Source: Onchocerca volvulus
Lineage: Eukaryota; Nematoda; Chromadorea; Rhabditida; Onchocercidae
Assembly: GCA_000499405.2 (NCBI GenBank)
Contig: HG738140.1
Span: 5,880,701 to 5,944,700 of the forward strand
DNA length: 64,000 nucleotides
Reading direction: 5' to 3'
Position numbers and translations under genes: made by a program. Position 1 is the stretch's first letter; every line of letters begins with the position of its first letter. This document shows positions 10,684 through 22,400 of this stretch, in pieces. The notes beneath the pieces are model-generated. The model was given only the letters and a program-made list of their open reading frames with translations. It had not been told where the DNA came from and did no database searches.

Positions 10684-13600
10684 TTATTTTTTTTCTACCT
10701 TTCTAAAACGCTTGCAGTTGAATTCTTGCCAGTGACCGGTCAAATGAGATTGTGATCTATCTTTTGTCAAAATCGGTCTCTCTAAATTCTCATACTGTAC
10801 TGCTTTCCTCTGAAAATAGAAAATAAATTCCTTTAAATTAACAAAATCATCAAAGAACAGAAAGAAGCTACAGAAGCTTGCCTAAAAACGCAACAATTTC
10901 GATGGCATAAACTGCTGACTGACCAATTTCTCACGTAATGTTTCGATATTCATTTCGAGGGTTCGATCATTTTCATCAACATTTACTTCACATTCCGTCC
11001 TATTTTCGATTAAGCTATCATTTTTCTCCGGTACCTGCAAATAACGATTGAAATAGACATTATTCTTAATATAAAAACAAATAAAAACTTGAAACTGACA
11101 TTAACTTGTCTTTCGTCTTCATCCTCCACTACTTCCATCTTCACCCGTTTAGAAATTACCACCACTTCGTCTGCATTGCTTTGGTTCCCTAAAAATAAAT
11201 TAGAACTTGTTTTCTGTCCCAGTAAGATCAAAATAAATCATGACTACAGTGTAATAGACTCTTGAGAAAGGACAAAGCAAAAATGATTACAAAATTAATT
11301 GTTCCAACAAATTATACTTTTTTCATAAAAATTACCGAATTGATTACTTCGTTTCTTGGCAGTATTCGTATCGATGCAAGAGGTGAACTCAGCAATGGTA
11401 TTCTGTCCATTAATAATCTGAAATACGTGCACAAATGAATTTTTTGGAAAAAATAGAGTTTCAAAAATGTATTATTGTTGATATTACATACGTTACCTTC
11501 GGAGGCACTGGATTTTTTTTCTTCGGCATCGTTTTGAATGGAAGGTTGCAAAATTTCTCACTCAAGCTCTGAGATTCCAAAAGATCGGAAAACTGTTCAG
11601 CATGAAAAACCGAAGTATTATTCTTTTCAATAATTGACTCTTCATTTACACTCTTTTTTGGTTTTTCTTGAAAAGATGTCAGTTGAGTACTGAAATGAAT
11701 ATCAATATTTTGCTTCTCGAAGGATAAATTCAGAAAAAATAGACGAAAGGATTTTATCCGGAACAGAACTAAATTAATAATTCTTCCACTAATAGCTTAC
11801 TAGTCTCCATAACTAAATGGAATTATTTAGTTATTACTGATGATCTTAATACTTTTGAAAATATTTGCGTGAAACTAAATTTGAGGGAAAGCATGACATC
11901 ATTAAAATCCGAAATAAGCATCTCAGAACAACAAATAGTTCTGATATACTGTAAAAAAAACCTGCTGAGTAGGGGTTTGAACAATTTTTCTGCATCAATA
12001 TCATCCAATATTCCATCCTCTTTAGCTCCAGCAAGTATAAAATCATTTGCTGGACTTTTAGGCATAATTTTCATTGATGTAAGTCCCTTAAACAATCCCT
12101 CAGCTTCCTTTGAAGTATTTTTGTGCTGCATCCTAGAAAAAAAGAATCTAAGCTGTTTTCAATATTACTGACTTAATAGAAAGCTTAATAAAATAAAATA
12201 ATGCCCACTGTTTCGAGGAAATGGAAGTGTCCATATCTGGGAAATATGTGTCCTGAACCATATCACAAGTGCTTGTTTTACCTAGAATTAAAACAGCTGC
12301 AGTTTAATTGATACATGAAAACCCGAGACATAATATAGGTCAGCTATAATTTCAAATTCAGGCTTACTTGAATAATATTGCAATGGAACTTCCGTAATTG
12401 AACTTATATTTCGAGAGGAATCAGCTGCAGCAAATACAGAAACTTTTGACCTCTTTTCTCCACTTTCCCTGAATTATGTTTTCTTCGATTTTCGCAGAAA
12501 AATCTCGGATTTTTGAAAATATTGTCCACATAATTGCATGTATACGAAAATTTCTTGGAGAAATATATGGCTACTAACTATATCAACAATGACCTTTGAT
12601 ACAAAATGGCATACTTCAAGAAGCAACGGATAATTTCGGTATTCGGAAATTTTTTTTGTAACCAAAATGAAAAAGAAGCGTTCCAGCAAAGATTTCATTA
12701 TTAAATATTTACTTGCACAAAATGGTATATTTACCGAATCAAAAATAAGCACTTACTCATCCTCTTCGTCATCCGAAGGTAAAAAATCAGCAATTCTTCG
12801 ATAGTAATCAAGTTTTACACTAAAAAACGATTCAGAAAATATTGTCCACATAATTCGTGAATATAAAAATTACAAAATGAAGTAATACATACCTATCTAA
12901 CTTCTCTTTCACTTTCTTCCCAAGTTTTGCAACCAGTTTTCTATCCTTCAAGAACATAATCTGATAAAATCCAAGTAACTTATTTTTGATATGACTGATT
13001 ATACAAAGATTTTAGTGATTTAAAAATGTATAAAATTAAGTTAAAAATAATGCAGAAGATAAATGACAGCCTTCCGAACTTACCTGTTCTTGTATCCAAG
13101 CCTCATTCGTATTCAAGCCTGAGTTTGATTGCGCAGCAATTTTGCCCTTAATCTGCAAGATTTAGAATCTATGAAACTGTTCTTAAAATTAAATCAAAAG
13201 CATTACTAGCGATTACTGATTATTGCTGATTACTGATTACTGATTACAAAAGCATTACTGATTAAAGTCGAAAATGAAAAATACTTCTGTGCTCTTTGCA
13301 ATTTCTCTTCCTAAATCCTTCGCTCCAGGAGTCAACTTTTCCATTTCACTTTTGTCCACTATTTTCCTCTTTTCAGTGACACATTCCTCTTCTATTATTA
13401 CTGTTGCTTCCTTTGATGCTACTCTCTTCCGTGAATTAATCTAAAAATTACATGCATAAATATTGAAAAAAAAGGTTATTTTTTCTCCAGGGATCTTTTA
13501 ACTGCATAAAATGAAATTTGTCTGATGATGAAACAAACGGAAAAAATGAGAACATTGTATGAGGATTTGACATTGACCTTAATGTTGAATACAAGGAAAA

Positions 13601-15019
13601 GCAAGCTGAAAGAAAAAATAAAATAGAATTAGGAAAAACGCTTACTTCTGCAATTCTCAGAAATGGATCTGTGATGGATTCTTCTTTAACGTTTGTATCC
13701 TTGATAATGAAAAAGAAACTGCCAATCTGGAATCAAATAAGTATGTGAAGTTAGTGTTTTTTTCTTAGCTTCAATGAACTACTGTCTATGTTTCAGTACA
13801 AATAGCGTTTAAAACCGGAGAAAAATGAAAATTAAAAATCAAGCCATCTAACCTAATCAATATTTAAAGAACGTCACAAAATGGTAAACAGAAATAGATT
13901 TGTACAAATTCGATGGAAAAAATGGAAAAGAAAAACTTGTTTGCCATAAATTGTTCTCGGAGAAATTAATCTAGAGTTATTTAATATACTCACTATTGAT
14001 CCAACAACTATAAATTGTTGTTCAGATTCATTACGAAGAAAACAATCGAAATTATATAAACTCCATAAACTCGCCAAATGAAATTACATGAAGGGAAAAA
14101 CATGCAACGAAATCATGATCCACTCTTTTTTCAAATACTATTCCACGCTTTGTAAAATTAGTTCCATCTCTGGGCTCATCTCAAGTGAAAAGTTTTCTTA
14201 CCTCAACAATTTAAAAAGATTTGAAAAAACTATTATATACAAAAAATAAAAAACACAAAAAAAATATCATAGGCAACCATAAATTAGATGCCAAGATGTC
14301 TTATAAGAATATTCCAACTAATAACGGTTCAAAAAATTCTTACTTGTAGAACCACAGGGGGTTTCAACTCTTTTACTCTTTCTATCACAAATGATCCGCC
14401 ATCGTAACCAGTACCATAAGTACTTGTGTCTCGAGAAAATAACTGAAATATTTATGAGTTCTTGGAAAAGATTAAAAAAGAAATGATTGAAAGACTTTCT
14501 CCTCAATCTGAATGCAGCTTAAGAGATAAATGAAAATAATAAGAAACCGTTCCCCAGTCTTATTCAGCAAAAACTTACGCAACCATTTGACAGCAATTCG
14601 AGTTTAAGATGAACCCGACTTACACCTTGAGCATTAACCCCAAGTGCAATCCTACATTGGCGCTTGTCTCGACCAATACAAATACTATCACCCACTTTAG
14701 AAAAGCTGTAGAGGATTTCATCTGCAATTACAGAGATTTGCAGCTCAAAGTTAATTACAATGTGCATATTTAAATCAGATTGATTGAGTTAACTTGTCAA
14801 TACAATGATATGATATCAGTAGTCATCCTGGATTTCAGTTCTCAACAAATAATTAAATTTTCAACAGTTCACATATAAAAACTTTGAACACTATCAAAAT
14901 AGCATTCCATTCAACACGATATTTTAAACAACTGAATATATATCTAAATATGATCCTTTTTGATGATCAAGAACTCTAGACTTACCTGGCTTATCACGAT
15001 ACGAAATCGTTACAACCAT
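10684..15019 (-). CDS. FHA-domain protein with nibrin-like MRE11-binding tail (NBS1 candidate)
   Basis: Sixteen exons: 15019-14986, 14721-14579, 14442-14344, 13726-13646, 13440-13285, 13152-13084, 12960-12893, 12819-12757, 12468-12368, 12281-12209, 12132-11962, 11689-11497, 11417-11336, 11188-11106, 11034-10924 and 10809-10684; all phases agree, 550 residues. Residues 1 to about 120 form an FHA fold (CIGRDKRQC, then GVSRVHLKLE, then STYGTG), a phosphothreonine-binding module. The middle is charged and low in structure (LPSDDEEDE, VEDEDERQ). The last exon has NCKRFRK close to the C-terminus, resembling the MRE11-binding motif of nibrin (NFKKFKK type). Nibrin is the third subunit of the MRE11-RAD50 break-repair complex. 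The two BRCT repeats normal in nibrin are not visible. The exon 15 donor at 10924 is the alternative that avoids an in-frame TAG at 10882-10884. FHA is firm; nibrin identity is an inference. Confidence 0.65.
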
Positions 15020-15822
15020 TGTTAGATTTGTTGAATGGAATTCATCTGTAAACTGAATACACTTAATTACAGACAATATGTCATATGGTCACTTTCGTTT
15101 CTACTCCCAAACGGATGTTCAATGATCCATTTGCCATAGTTTTGTTATGTCAAACTACTTGAAGTAAAAGATAGATATCCCGATCCAGTAAATAATATGA
15201 CGGTTTCTGATGATTAAATTGATAAAACCGAAAAACAAGTAAAGTGCGGTAACGAAATATCGATTAAATATAGCACAATGGGGTGTGATGATGAATATAT
15301 AATCAGAAATCAATACAACTCTTCGTTGTAATTAGAGAGTAACCAACATATTAGCTTCAGATTTTCTTTCTTTACAGGACTTTAAAGAATATTTCTTTGA
15401 AGGAATAATGATGACCATTACTTTATTCCCCATAATAAAAGTGTGAGTAAAGAATGTAAGATCGAAATCATCCATTCATCTATCATTTACCATAGATCCT
15501 TTAGATTTGATCAAAATGGACAAGACATGCAACACCTTTATACTGTCCATCTCTTCACAATTTTGCGAACAAATACCAAGTGTATGTGATAAGGATGTAT
15601 TTCACTAAACGAGGAATATCTTCTGTACCATTATTTTACTATGAGAATCTCAAACCAGCGTCAATTCATGGCAGAAAAGTCATCAGATGCAATAGCGTGA
15701 ACACTTGTTGTAAAACACTTGTTTTTACAAAAACATATAACGAAATTTTTACTGTTTTTGAAGTACATAACAGCATTAACATGAAAACAATAGCCATAAA
15801 CAGATCGCTGAAGCAGACATTC
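15020..15822. other. spacer between eL42 gene and FHA/nibrin-like gene
   Basis: Both flanking genes lie on the minus strand, 803 bases apart, wider than usual nematode operon spacing. Contains a TTTACAG acceptor about 25 bases upstream of the FHA gene start that could serve a 5'UTR intron or trans-splicing. Nothing else recognised. Confidence 0.5.
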
Positions 15823-16570
15823 TTAGAATTGAATAACCTGAAAAGAAATAAACTCAGAAAAAACAAATCAAGTGGGTACATGAGCAGCACAAATCTCAAG
15901 AATAAATAAATTCATTTATAACGAGAACCTAACAATAACAAATGATTCAGCTTCCTAATCTCACATACTTCTTTGTCCTTCCTGATTATCTTCTTTATTT
16001 GTACTTTTATGCTTTACATCATTTCAAAAATAAAAATATTTCCAGATATGATTCAAAAAGTCAAATAATGGGTGTAAATGATTCTACAATATACCTGTCC
16101 ACGTGTTTTCTTCTGGCCTCCTAATTCAAAATGTTTGCATCGCTTGATTGGTAACTGTTTGCGATGCTTACATTCCGTACATTCCATTCTCAAAACGATT
16201 TTTTTCGTTGTTTTTGCTTTCTTCCTGAAAATTGGCTTCGTCTGACCACCAAAACCTTTCTGTTTGGAGTCATAACGTCGCCTACCTGAAATGAAAGCAA
16301 AGCAGTTAAATAAATTGTAGCAGAATTAAACTGTTCAAATAGGTTTCTTCAGCTTCTGATGAAAGCTCACTAAATATAATAATATATCACAAAGTATGCA
16401 TAATGATATTCATACCAGAACAAGTTTTCCATCAAGAATTACTTATAATAGAATTTACCTTGTGCAAGTCTCGATTCTTTACCCTTCTTATATTGGGTTA
16501 CTTTATGCATCGTATGTCGACGGCATTTTCCATCACAAAATGTTCGCCGTGTTTTCGGAACGTTTACCAT
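15823..16570 (-). CDS. rpl-36.A: large ribosomal subunit protein eL42 (RPL36A/RPL44)
   Basis: Three exons, 16570-16459, 16285-16095 and 15837-15823, join in phase to 105 residues, the normal length for the family. It starts [16 protein letters not shown], contains [31 protein letters not shown] and [20 protein letters not shown], and ends with the invariant GQVIQF. The cysteines are the zinc-binding set of eL42; the first pair is CxxxC rather than the vertebrate CxxC, a form I recall from C. elegans. The protein sits near the E site of the 60S subunit. The final exon is only 15 bases (VIQF plus stop) and has a clean TTTCAG acceptor. The gene lies directly beside a minisatellite that begins about 44 bases upstream of the start codon. 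Confidence 0.95.
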
Positions 16571-16613
16571 TTCGACCACTTCTGCAAAGTATTGCATTCA
16601 ACAACAATAAGCG

Positions 16614-16830
16614 CTTACCTATACATCCACAGCATCACGCAATTACTTAGACGTCCATGGTATCACGCGCTTACCCAGACGTCCATAATACCACGCGCTT
16701 ACCCAAATGTCCACCATACCACGCGCTTACTCAGATGTTCACGTAATAACCCAGATATCCACGCGCTTACGCAGACGTTTACGATACCGCCCGTCTATCC
16801 ACCATCCACGACCCCACGCGCTACCCTATC
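16614..16830. repeat. 28-base minisatellite next to eL42 promoter
   Basis: About seven diverged units with consensus close to CTTACCCAGACGTCCA followed by TAATACCACGCG. Two central units match at nearly every base; outer units are degraded and one is shortened. G+C is visibly higher than in the surrounding sequence. Confidence 0.85.
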
Positions 16831-17602
16831 TGTCAATGTAAATTATTCAAACCAAATGCTAATCAACCGTGAAATGCCAATGCTTGCTGCAAATATACGT
16901 GGTAATTGTGGCTATAGTTACCTAACGTGGAAAGGTGAAAGGTCACGGGAAATAAATACAGTTATTTGATAAAATATGCAGCAATATTCCTATAGAAATG
17001 GAATTTTTTGATTTCCAAACACAATGACGTAGGAATGATTTGCCGTGACCTTTGCGTATCGTTGTGTTACAGTAGTCAAATAAGTTGGTCTCAATTATTT
17101 CAGACCAACTAGTAAAATTTGAATATTTGAAAAAATAAATAAATAATACACGAGAGATATTTGTTGTATCATTAATGTTAAATGAGAGATGGGTGGATGG
17201 TTCATAGATGTTACGTGCATTATCCATGTTTCTTTTTTTCTCGTAATGATTACGGTAGCTTTCTTGAATACAGTAACTGGACATTCATTAGAAATTCGCC
17301 GGAGGAAAGAGAATGATACTTCTCCCATTTTACCGAAAGTTAGTGTTTTAAATCGGCAAGTTTGAATTCGGGAAATGTTGATTGCTCGATAAAGAAGAAA
17401 TCACGAGACATTATCGTTTGCTTCAGTTGATCCGAAATCTTAGTAAATTCTGGAGTTTTTGAATTGATGTAATCAATTCATTCTATCCTTAGAATAAATC
17501 GCACATTGATTATCTCACTTTTGCTTCTACGGTCCATCTGTGAATTATTTATAACATTGATATTTTCAGTGTTATTGCAAATGATACTATTTCGCTTACT
17601 AC

Positions 17603-17745
17603 CTTTAGTCTTTAACTTTGAAAGCGTCGTAGAGCAAAATGAAATGATACAATGATTAGGTTTTTTTAAGTTTCTTTTGGCCTAATCTTCAGTCTCGAAC
17701 TTTGAAATCGTCGATAGAGGCGAATGAAATGATATGATGATTGCA
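17603..17745. repeat. diverged direct duplication of ~58 bases
   Basis: Blocks at about 17603-17660 and 17687-17745 share AACTTTGAAA, CGTCG, AATGAAATGATA and GATGATTG-like elements in the same order, separated by a T-rich spacer. Confidence 0.6.
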
Positions 17746-17812
17746 TGTTTATCTGGTCAATTTTTTTTCTTTTTTTCTATAGCAGTAGCTGATTTATTAA
17801 AAATCCCCTTCC

Positions 17813-19235
17813 AGTTTGACGGATAATCTCACAGATGTTGTTTGTAATATTCTAAGGAAGAAATCTGAAAAGTTTGAATTCATTTTAGAGATGCGGTATT
17901 TATCAGCAGAAACTGTTTTGCCTTACTACCGTATTATGCAACAAGGCAAGTTTACAAATCTTAAGCACTGATTATTTTTAGAACAATACATCTTATTTGT
18001 TTCACACATTTGTATCCACGCTGTCTACGTCAGTTGTTCATATTACTACTTCAGCTTAAAAATATCAAGAACAAGATTTTGCTTGGACCAGATGATGTAT
18101 TTTATATTTGCCACTTTTTTACAGCACTGCTCACGGGAATGCTCGAAAATCTCGTCCTTCGAATTACTAAACTTACAAATCCTCTCTTCAGAGGCAGGAC
18201 GTATTCAGAAGTTTTCCGTTTTTACACCTTTGGATACCAATCTTCGTATTAACTATTATGATGTTGAGGTTCACACTATTCCATACCTAAACTTTTCACA
18301 CAATTTTTGTTTGAATTTTCTTTGAGGAAATTTATTTCACTGTCTAACCTTGAGAAAATAAAATTAGTTTATTAAATGGAAGAAAGCAAAATAAGGTAGG
18401 GAATATGAAGAAAAGATAAATGTTCTGTTCCTTTCTCACTTTCATATCTTCCCGCTAGAAGAGTATGAGATAAGGATTAGTGACATGGAAGCTTATTCTT
18501 TTATTGGGAATATGGAAGCTTATTGTTTCAAAAATTTCTAAAGATGACGGGCATGGAGCCAGCATTTTGTGGTAACTATTCTACTTTCGAGATGCCAATT
18601 TATTCTATAAAAGAATCGAAATCAAAAGGTATTCAATTTCTTCATAAGCTTTATTTCCAAAGCTATCGAGATGTATACACACATAGCATGTGCAATTCCC
18701 AATGTGTTTTTGATTGTCGCCTAGTGGGATACGATGCAGAGATAATGACTGAATTGTTGCTTCGTAATATATCTGATCTACACGTATATCAGTGCGACAG
18801 GTACCAAATTGTCCGTATTGTTTAGTGGATATTTCTCACATGCAAATACGTTTTCATTTCTTTGGGGACAAAGATTCACAGCGATGGTAGACAAATGATG
18901 CCTCTTTTTTATTAGCCTAAAGTTTGCCATGAAATTTTAGTTGATGGTTGTGCACTGCAACCCTCTTATCTTGTCAGAATGTCATAAAATTATCGTAAAA
19001 ATTACAGTGTGCATTCTTGGGTCTACATCTTAGTTATAATCATTATATTCATCATTCTTTTGATGATTATTGCATGTTGTATGAGGAATAAGATGTCGAA
19101 TATCCACGGTACTTGCTTTCAACTTTGTTCTAATATAATTCGTTATTTATAATACGTCATCGTATGCAATCAAAAAAAAAGAGAAAATTAGTGGAATTTA
19201 TTTATCATTTTTCAGGAAACACAAAGGGAATATAA
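17813..19235 (+). CDS. cysteine-rich type I membrane protein, partial model, unrecognised
   Basis: The 3' half is well supported: exon 18544-18800, exon 19008 to about 19111, and exon 19216-19235 join in phase. They encode an ectodomain segment with five clustered cysteines (MCNSQCVFDC, then YQCD), several N-glycosylation sites (NYS, NIS), a strong membrane segment (WVYILVIIIIFIILLMIIAC) and a short tail ending HGNTKGI. Upstream, 17813-17940 is open and protein-like (LTDNLTDVVCNILRKKSEKF) and ends at AG/GCAAGT, a possible GC-type donor. A further exon after TTTTACAG at about 18121 is open in two frames, one with HCSRECSK. The way these 5' pieces join, the true start and any signal peptide are unresolved. 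An alternative is that the 5' half is decaying. Confidence 0.4.
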
Positions 19236-19468
19236 TGTTTGACGTTGATTTACTGGGCTCCATTTTTTTTTTCTTTTTTTCTTTTACATTTCTGTTTATT
19301 AAAATCAATGATCATATTCCAAATATAATACTGTATGTCATATATTGTTATTGGAATATCAATTTTATGATTTATTGGAATTCGAAATAACAATTGAGAA
19401 CAGAAAAGGTGTTCCTATGCAAGGAAATCTAAAGCAATTGGTTATTTTTTCAAAAATAATCATAAAAA
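19236..19468. other. tail-to-tail spacer
   Basis: A 233-base gap between the stop codons of two convergent genes. It must contain both polyadenylation regions; TTTATT at about 19296 would serve the minus-strand gene. Confidence 0.4.
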
Positions 19469-22400
19469 TCAGAAGATGATCTTATATATGACACCCTGTT
19501 GAGGCGCTACTGTAACGGTGCCATTACTGAGATCGATCAATTGACGATAATAGTACTGTTCTGCATTACTACTGGACGCAATTATCATTGCCTGATGCAA
19601 TTCCTTATTTTTCATAATATTTGATTCCCGGATTGGTAGTATTGTGTCACCTTTACCAAAATTAAATGCTCCCAAATAAATCTGAAAATAAATAGGCACA
19701 TTCAATATAAGTAACTGTATTTAAGCACACCTGAGGTTTCTCATAATGCATCGACCTGAATAACTGTCAAGTTTTCTTCCATTATACAATATATACTTAC
19801 GTTTCCAGTAAGAGCATTCTCGTTGTTAGGATATCTGATAACCGTGAAAGAACTGTTTATCAGCTGACCAATAATGATACCTCCAAAGATAAGCGTTTCA
19901 TCTGCTTTTCTCAGTCGAGCCATTCTTTGAAATGTCTTTAAATGTGAGCGCTGCGAACCATATTGTCTCTAGAATTTATAACGTTATTTTCTACTAATTC
20001 GACCGAATTCTGGAACTTACTATTTTAAAACGCATAGATTACTTGTTATATTGAATGGGATCCTAATATGATCATTTCTAAAAAGTGTTTCTAACAATTG
20101 CATGATTTCAGTTTTCACAAATCTATTATTTACGACTTTCAAATATTCTTTTTTTTGAGACGATGCACACGGTCACATAAATCTAGTGATAATTTCAAGT
20201 AATAAGATTTTTGCAATGACACTGTATACTATGGCGATATCATTTCATCACTTTTCCATGATGATGAACTTTTTACAATATCCACATCTTAAATAATGAG
20301 ATCAAAAAAACTTACAGCCCAGTTATTGTTTGTAAAATTAGGATGAACCGGGATAACTGATGACTCCGCACTTGAAAATCCAGCATTGACAGAATCATCC
20401 CATTGCATGGCACCTCTTTGGACTGGCACCTGCAAAAAAGCATACAACCTCCTCAGATTTTAAAATGTTCTGCAGAAAAAAATAGACTAGAATCTTACTG
20501 ATTTCGTAATTGGTAAATCCACCATTCCAATCTCATCACCATAATAGATACTGTTAGTGCCAGGTAAAAATAGCTGCAACATGGTTAACAGCTCGGCTTG
20601 TTGCTGCGACTTTATACGAGAAGCTATTCTGGAGAGTTGTGGGTTACCGAACTGCAATTAGATTTGCTCCATTAAACGAAATGAACATTAGGGAAATATC
20701 AAAGGATGGCACATTATGTAAACGAGAAAAACAGCAATTCTCAACAAATTGGTTAAATTAGAACTTGAAAACCAAGATCATTGTACAGAAAGCGCTCATT
20801 ATTGTCTTCTTTGCACCATCGACAATCTCTAACATAAAATCACTGCATTCCAAAACGTTACAAATGATATGATTTAAACACACTTCAATAACTGCTAGTA
20901 AGAGAGAGCGCCAACAAAGTACTGATGTATGACACGAGAGATTCTCATTAAATTGATCATTTTACAAAATCGACAATAAAAATTACCTCCCATAATGCAG
21001 AGATATTGTTCGCTGCGTGAAACTGTACCAGTTCAGTGAGTATTTCATGAATGCATCCAGCGACATTACCTTCAGTAAGATGACAGATCCTATTATCTTT
21101 TCCAATGTTCCCCAATTCGTAATTGATCACTGAATCCAATCCACTCAGAATAAGCTCCTTTTTCTCGTCTTCGTTCGCGTTATCACGTGCGGCAAATAAT
21201 ACACTGCAATCAATTTTTATTTCTTGACACTTGTAAGAATATATCGAAGAAATAAATGAATTTTATGAAGTCCGAAGGCATAAAAATGCTTTTTATTCAA
21301 AAATCAACTAATACTTAAAATTAGAGAAGTGAACTACGATGAATGTAAACTAGATGAAATTTGCATTTTATCTTATAATTGCTCTGAATTATTAAAAAAT
21401 TGTTCTGTTTGCGAATTTTCTTACATGTGCTTGCTTTTAGTCACGGGATTTTTTTCCACATAAGTATCCACATGATTCCTAATATCGCGAAGAATATCTA
21501 TAATACGTGACCAGTCCTAAATAAACAAATCATGCGACAGTTATAAATGCCTTGAATTTAGGATGAAGAATTAAAACATAAAATGGAAAAAAATCATAAT
21601 TTATATAAATAAAAATGTGAATTTTTGCCATTACCAGTTTTAAATCTCCAAAAGTGTTTTTCAAATTTTGCCGATTGTTTTCAAATTTTGATACAACTTT
21701 GCACTTGGATAGGCGCGTATTTTTATATAAACGAACTTACTTTTTTTAACGTGTCACACGTTAAAACACACACTTGTGACAGGTAAAAGTAAGTGAGCGG
21801 ATTGAATTTTTTGACCACGCCTTGTGCCACGCCTTCACGGGCGGAAGAATTTACTGATCTCGTCTTCATGAGCAGATTGAATTTATTTGTCAGTCTATTT
21901 TCTGCATTTGCCCCGCCTACTTCCTCAATTTTTCATTTTTATACGATGTTTCAAGTTTTTCACCGATTAATTTGAAATACAACGTTGCATTCGAATAGGC
22001 GTATGTTTAAACTTTTTCGTTTATTCGGTTTGTGAAGAATGTAGTTGCGTAGCAAAAATGTTGAGATCATGACTAATGAAATATTTCGTTCAAGCAGTTT
22101 ATGGATTACCTTGCTAACCTCTAACATTAGGTCGTTTCTTGGATTGCCTCTTTGTTATAAACGTTCGCCATTTCCAAACAACCTTTCAAGTTCTTTACGA
22201 CTGATTAGAAGTTTTGATACAACGTTGTATAAGTAGTCGAGTGTTTCAATATAGATACACTTTTTTTCTTTCCTTTCCATAAGGATAAACATGTTTTCCA
22301 CCAAAACACTTCGATTAACAGGTAAGCAAAATGAGATCAACTGATCATACGGCAACATATCGGAGATCAGAAAAGGAGGACGAGTTCAACAAACAGTTCC

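Larger units (their letters stand above)
16571..17812. other. intergenic region with minisatellite and a diverged duplication
   Basis: Upstream of the eL42 gene on one side and of the 17813-19235 gene on the other. It holds the 28-base minisatellite (16614-16830) and a duplicated ~58-base block (17603-17745). Open frames reading through the minisatellite are not supported as genes. The 5' exons of the rightward gene probably lie here but could not be fixed. Confidence 0.5.

Noticed and set aside
16403..16969. 188-codon plus-strand open frame
   Set aside because: It runs antisense through exon 1 of the eL42 gene and the minisatellite. Its threonine- and histidine-rich sequence comes from repeat units, and no splice or domain support exists.
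18870..18985. Candidate exon PKVCHEILVDGCALQPSYL between two exons of the membrane gene
   Set aside because: Its phase 0 does not match the phase 2 donor before it or the phase 2 acceptor after it, whereas those two join directly.
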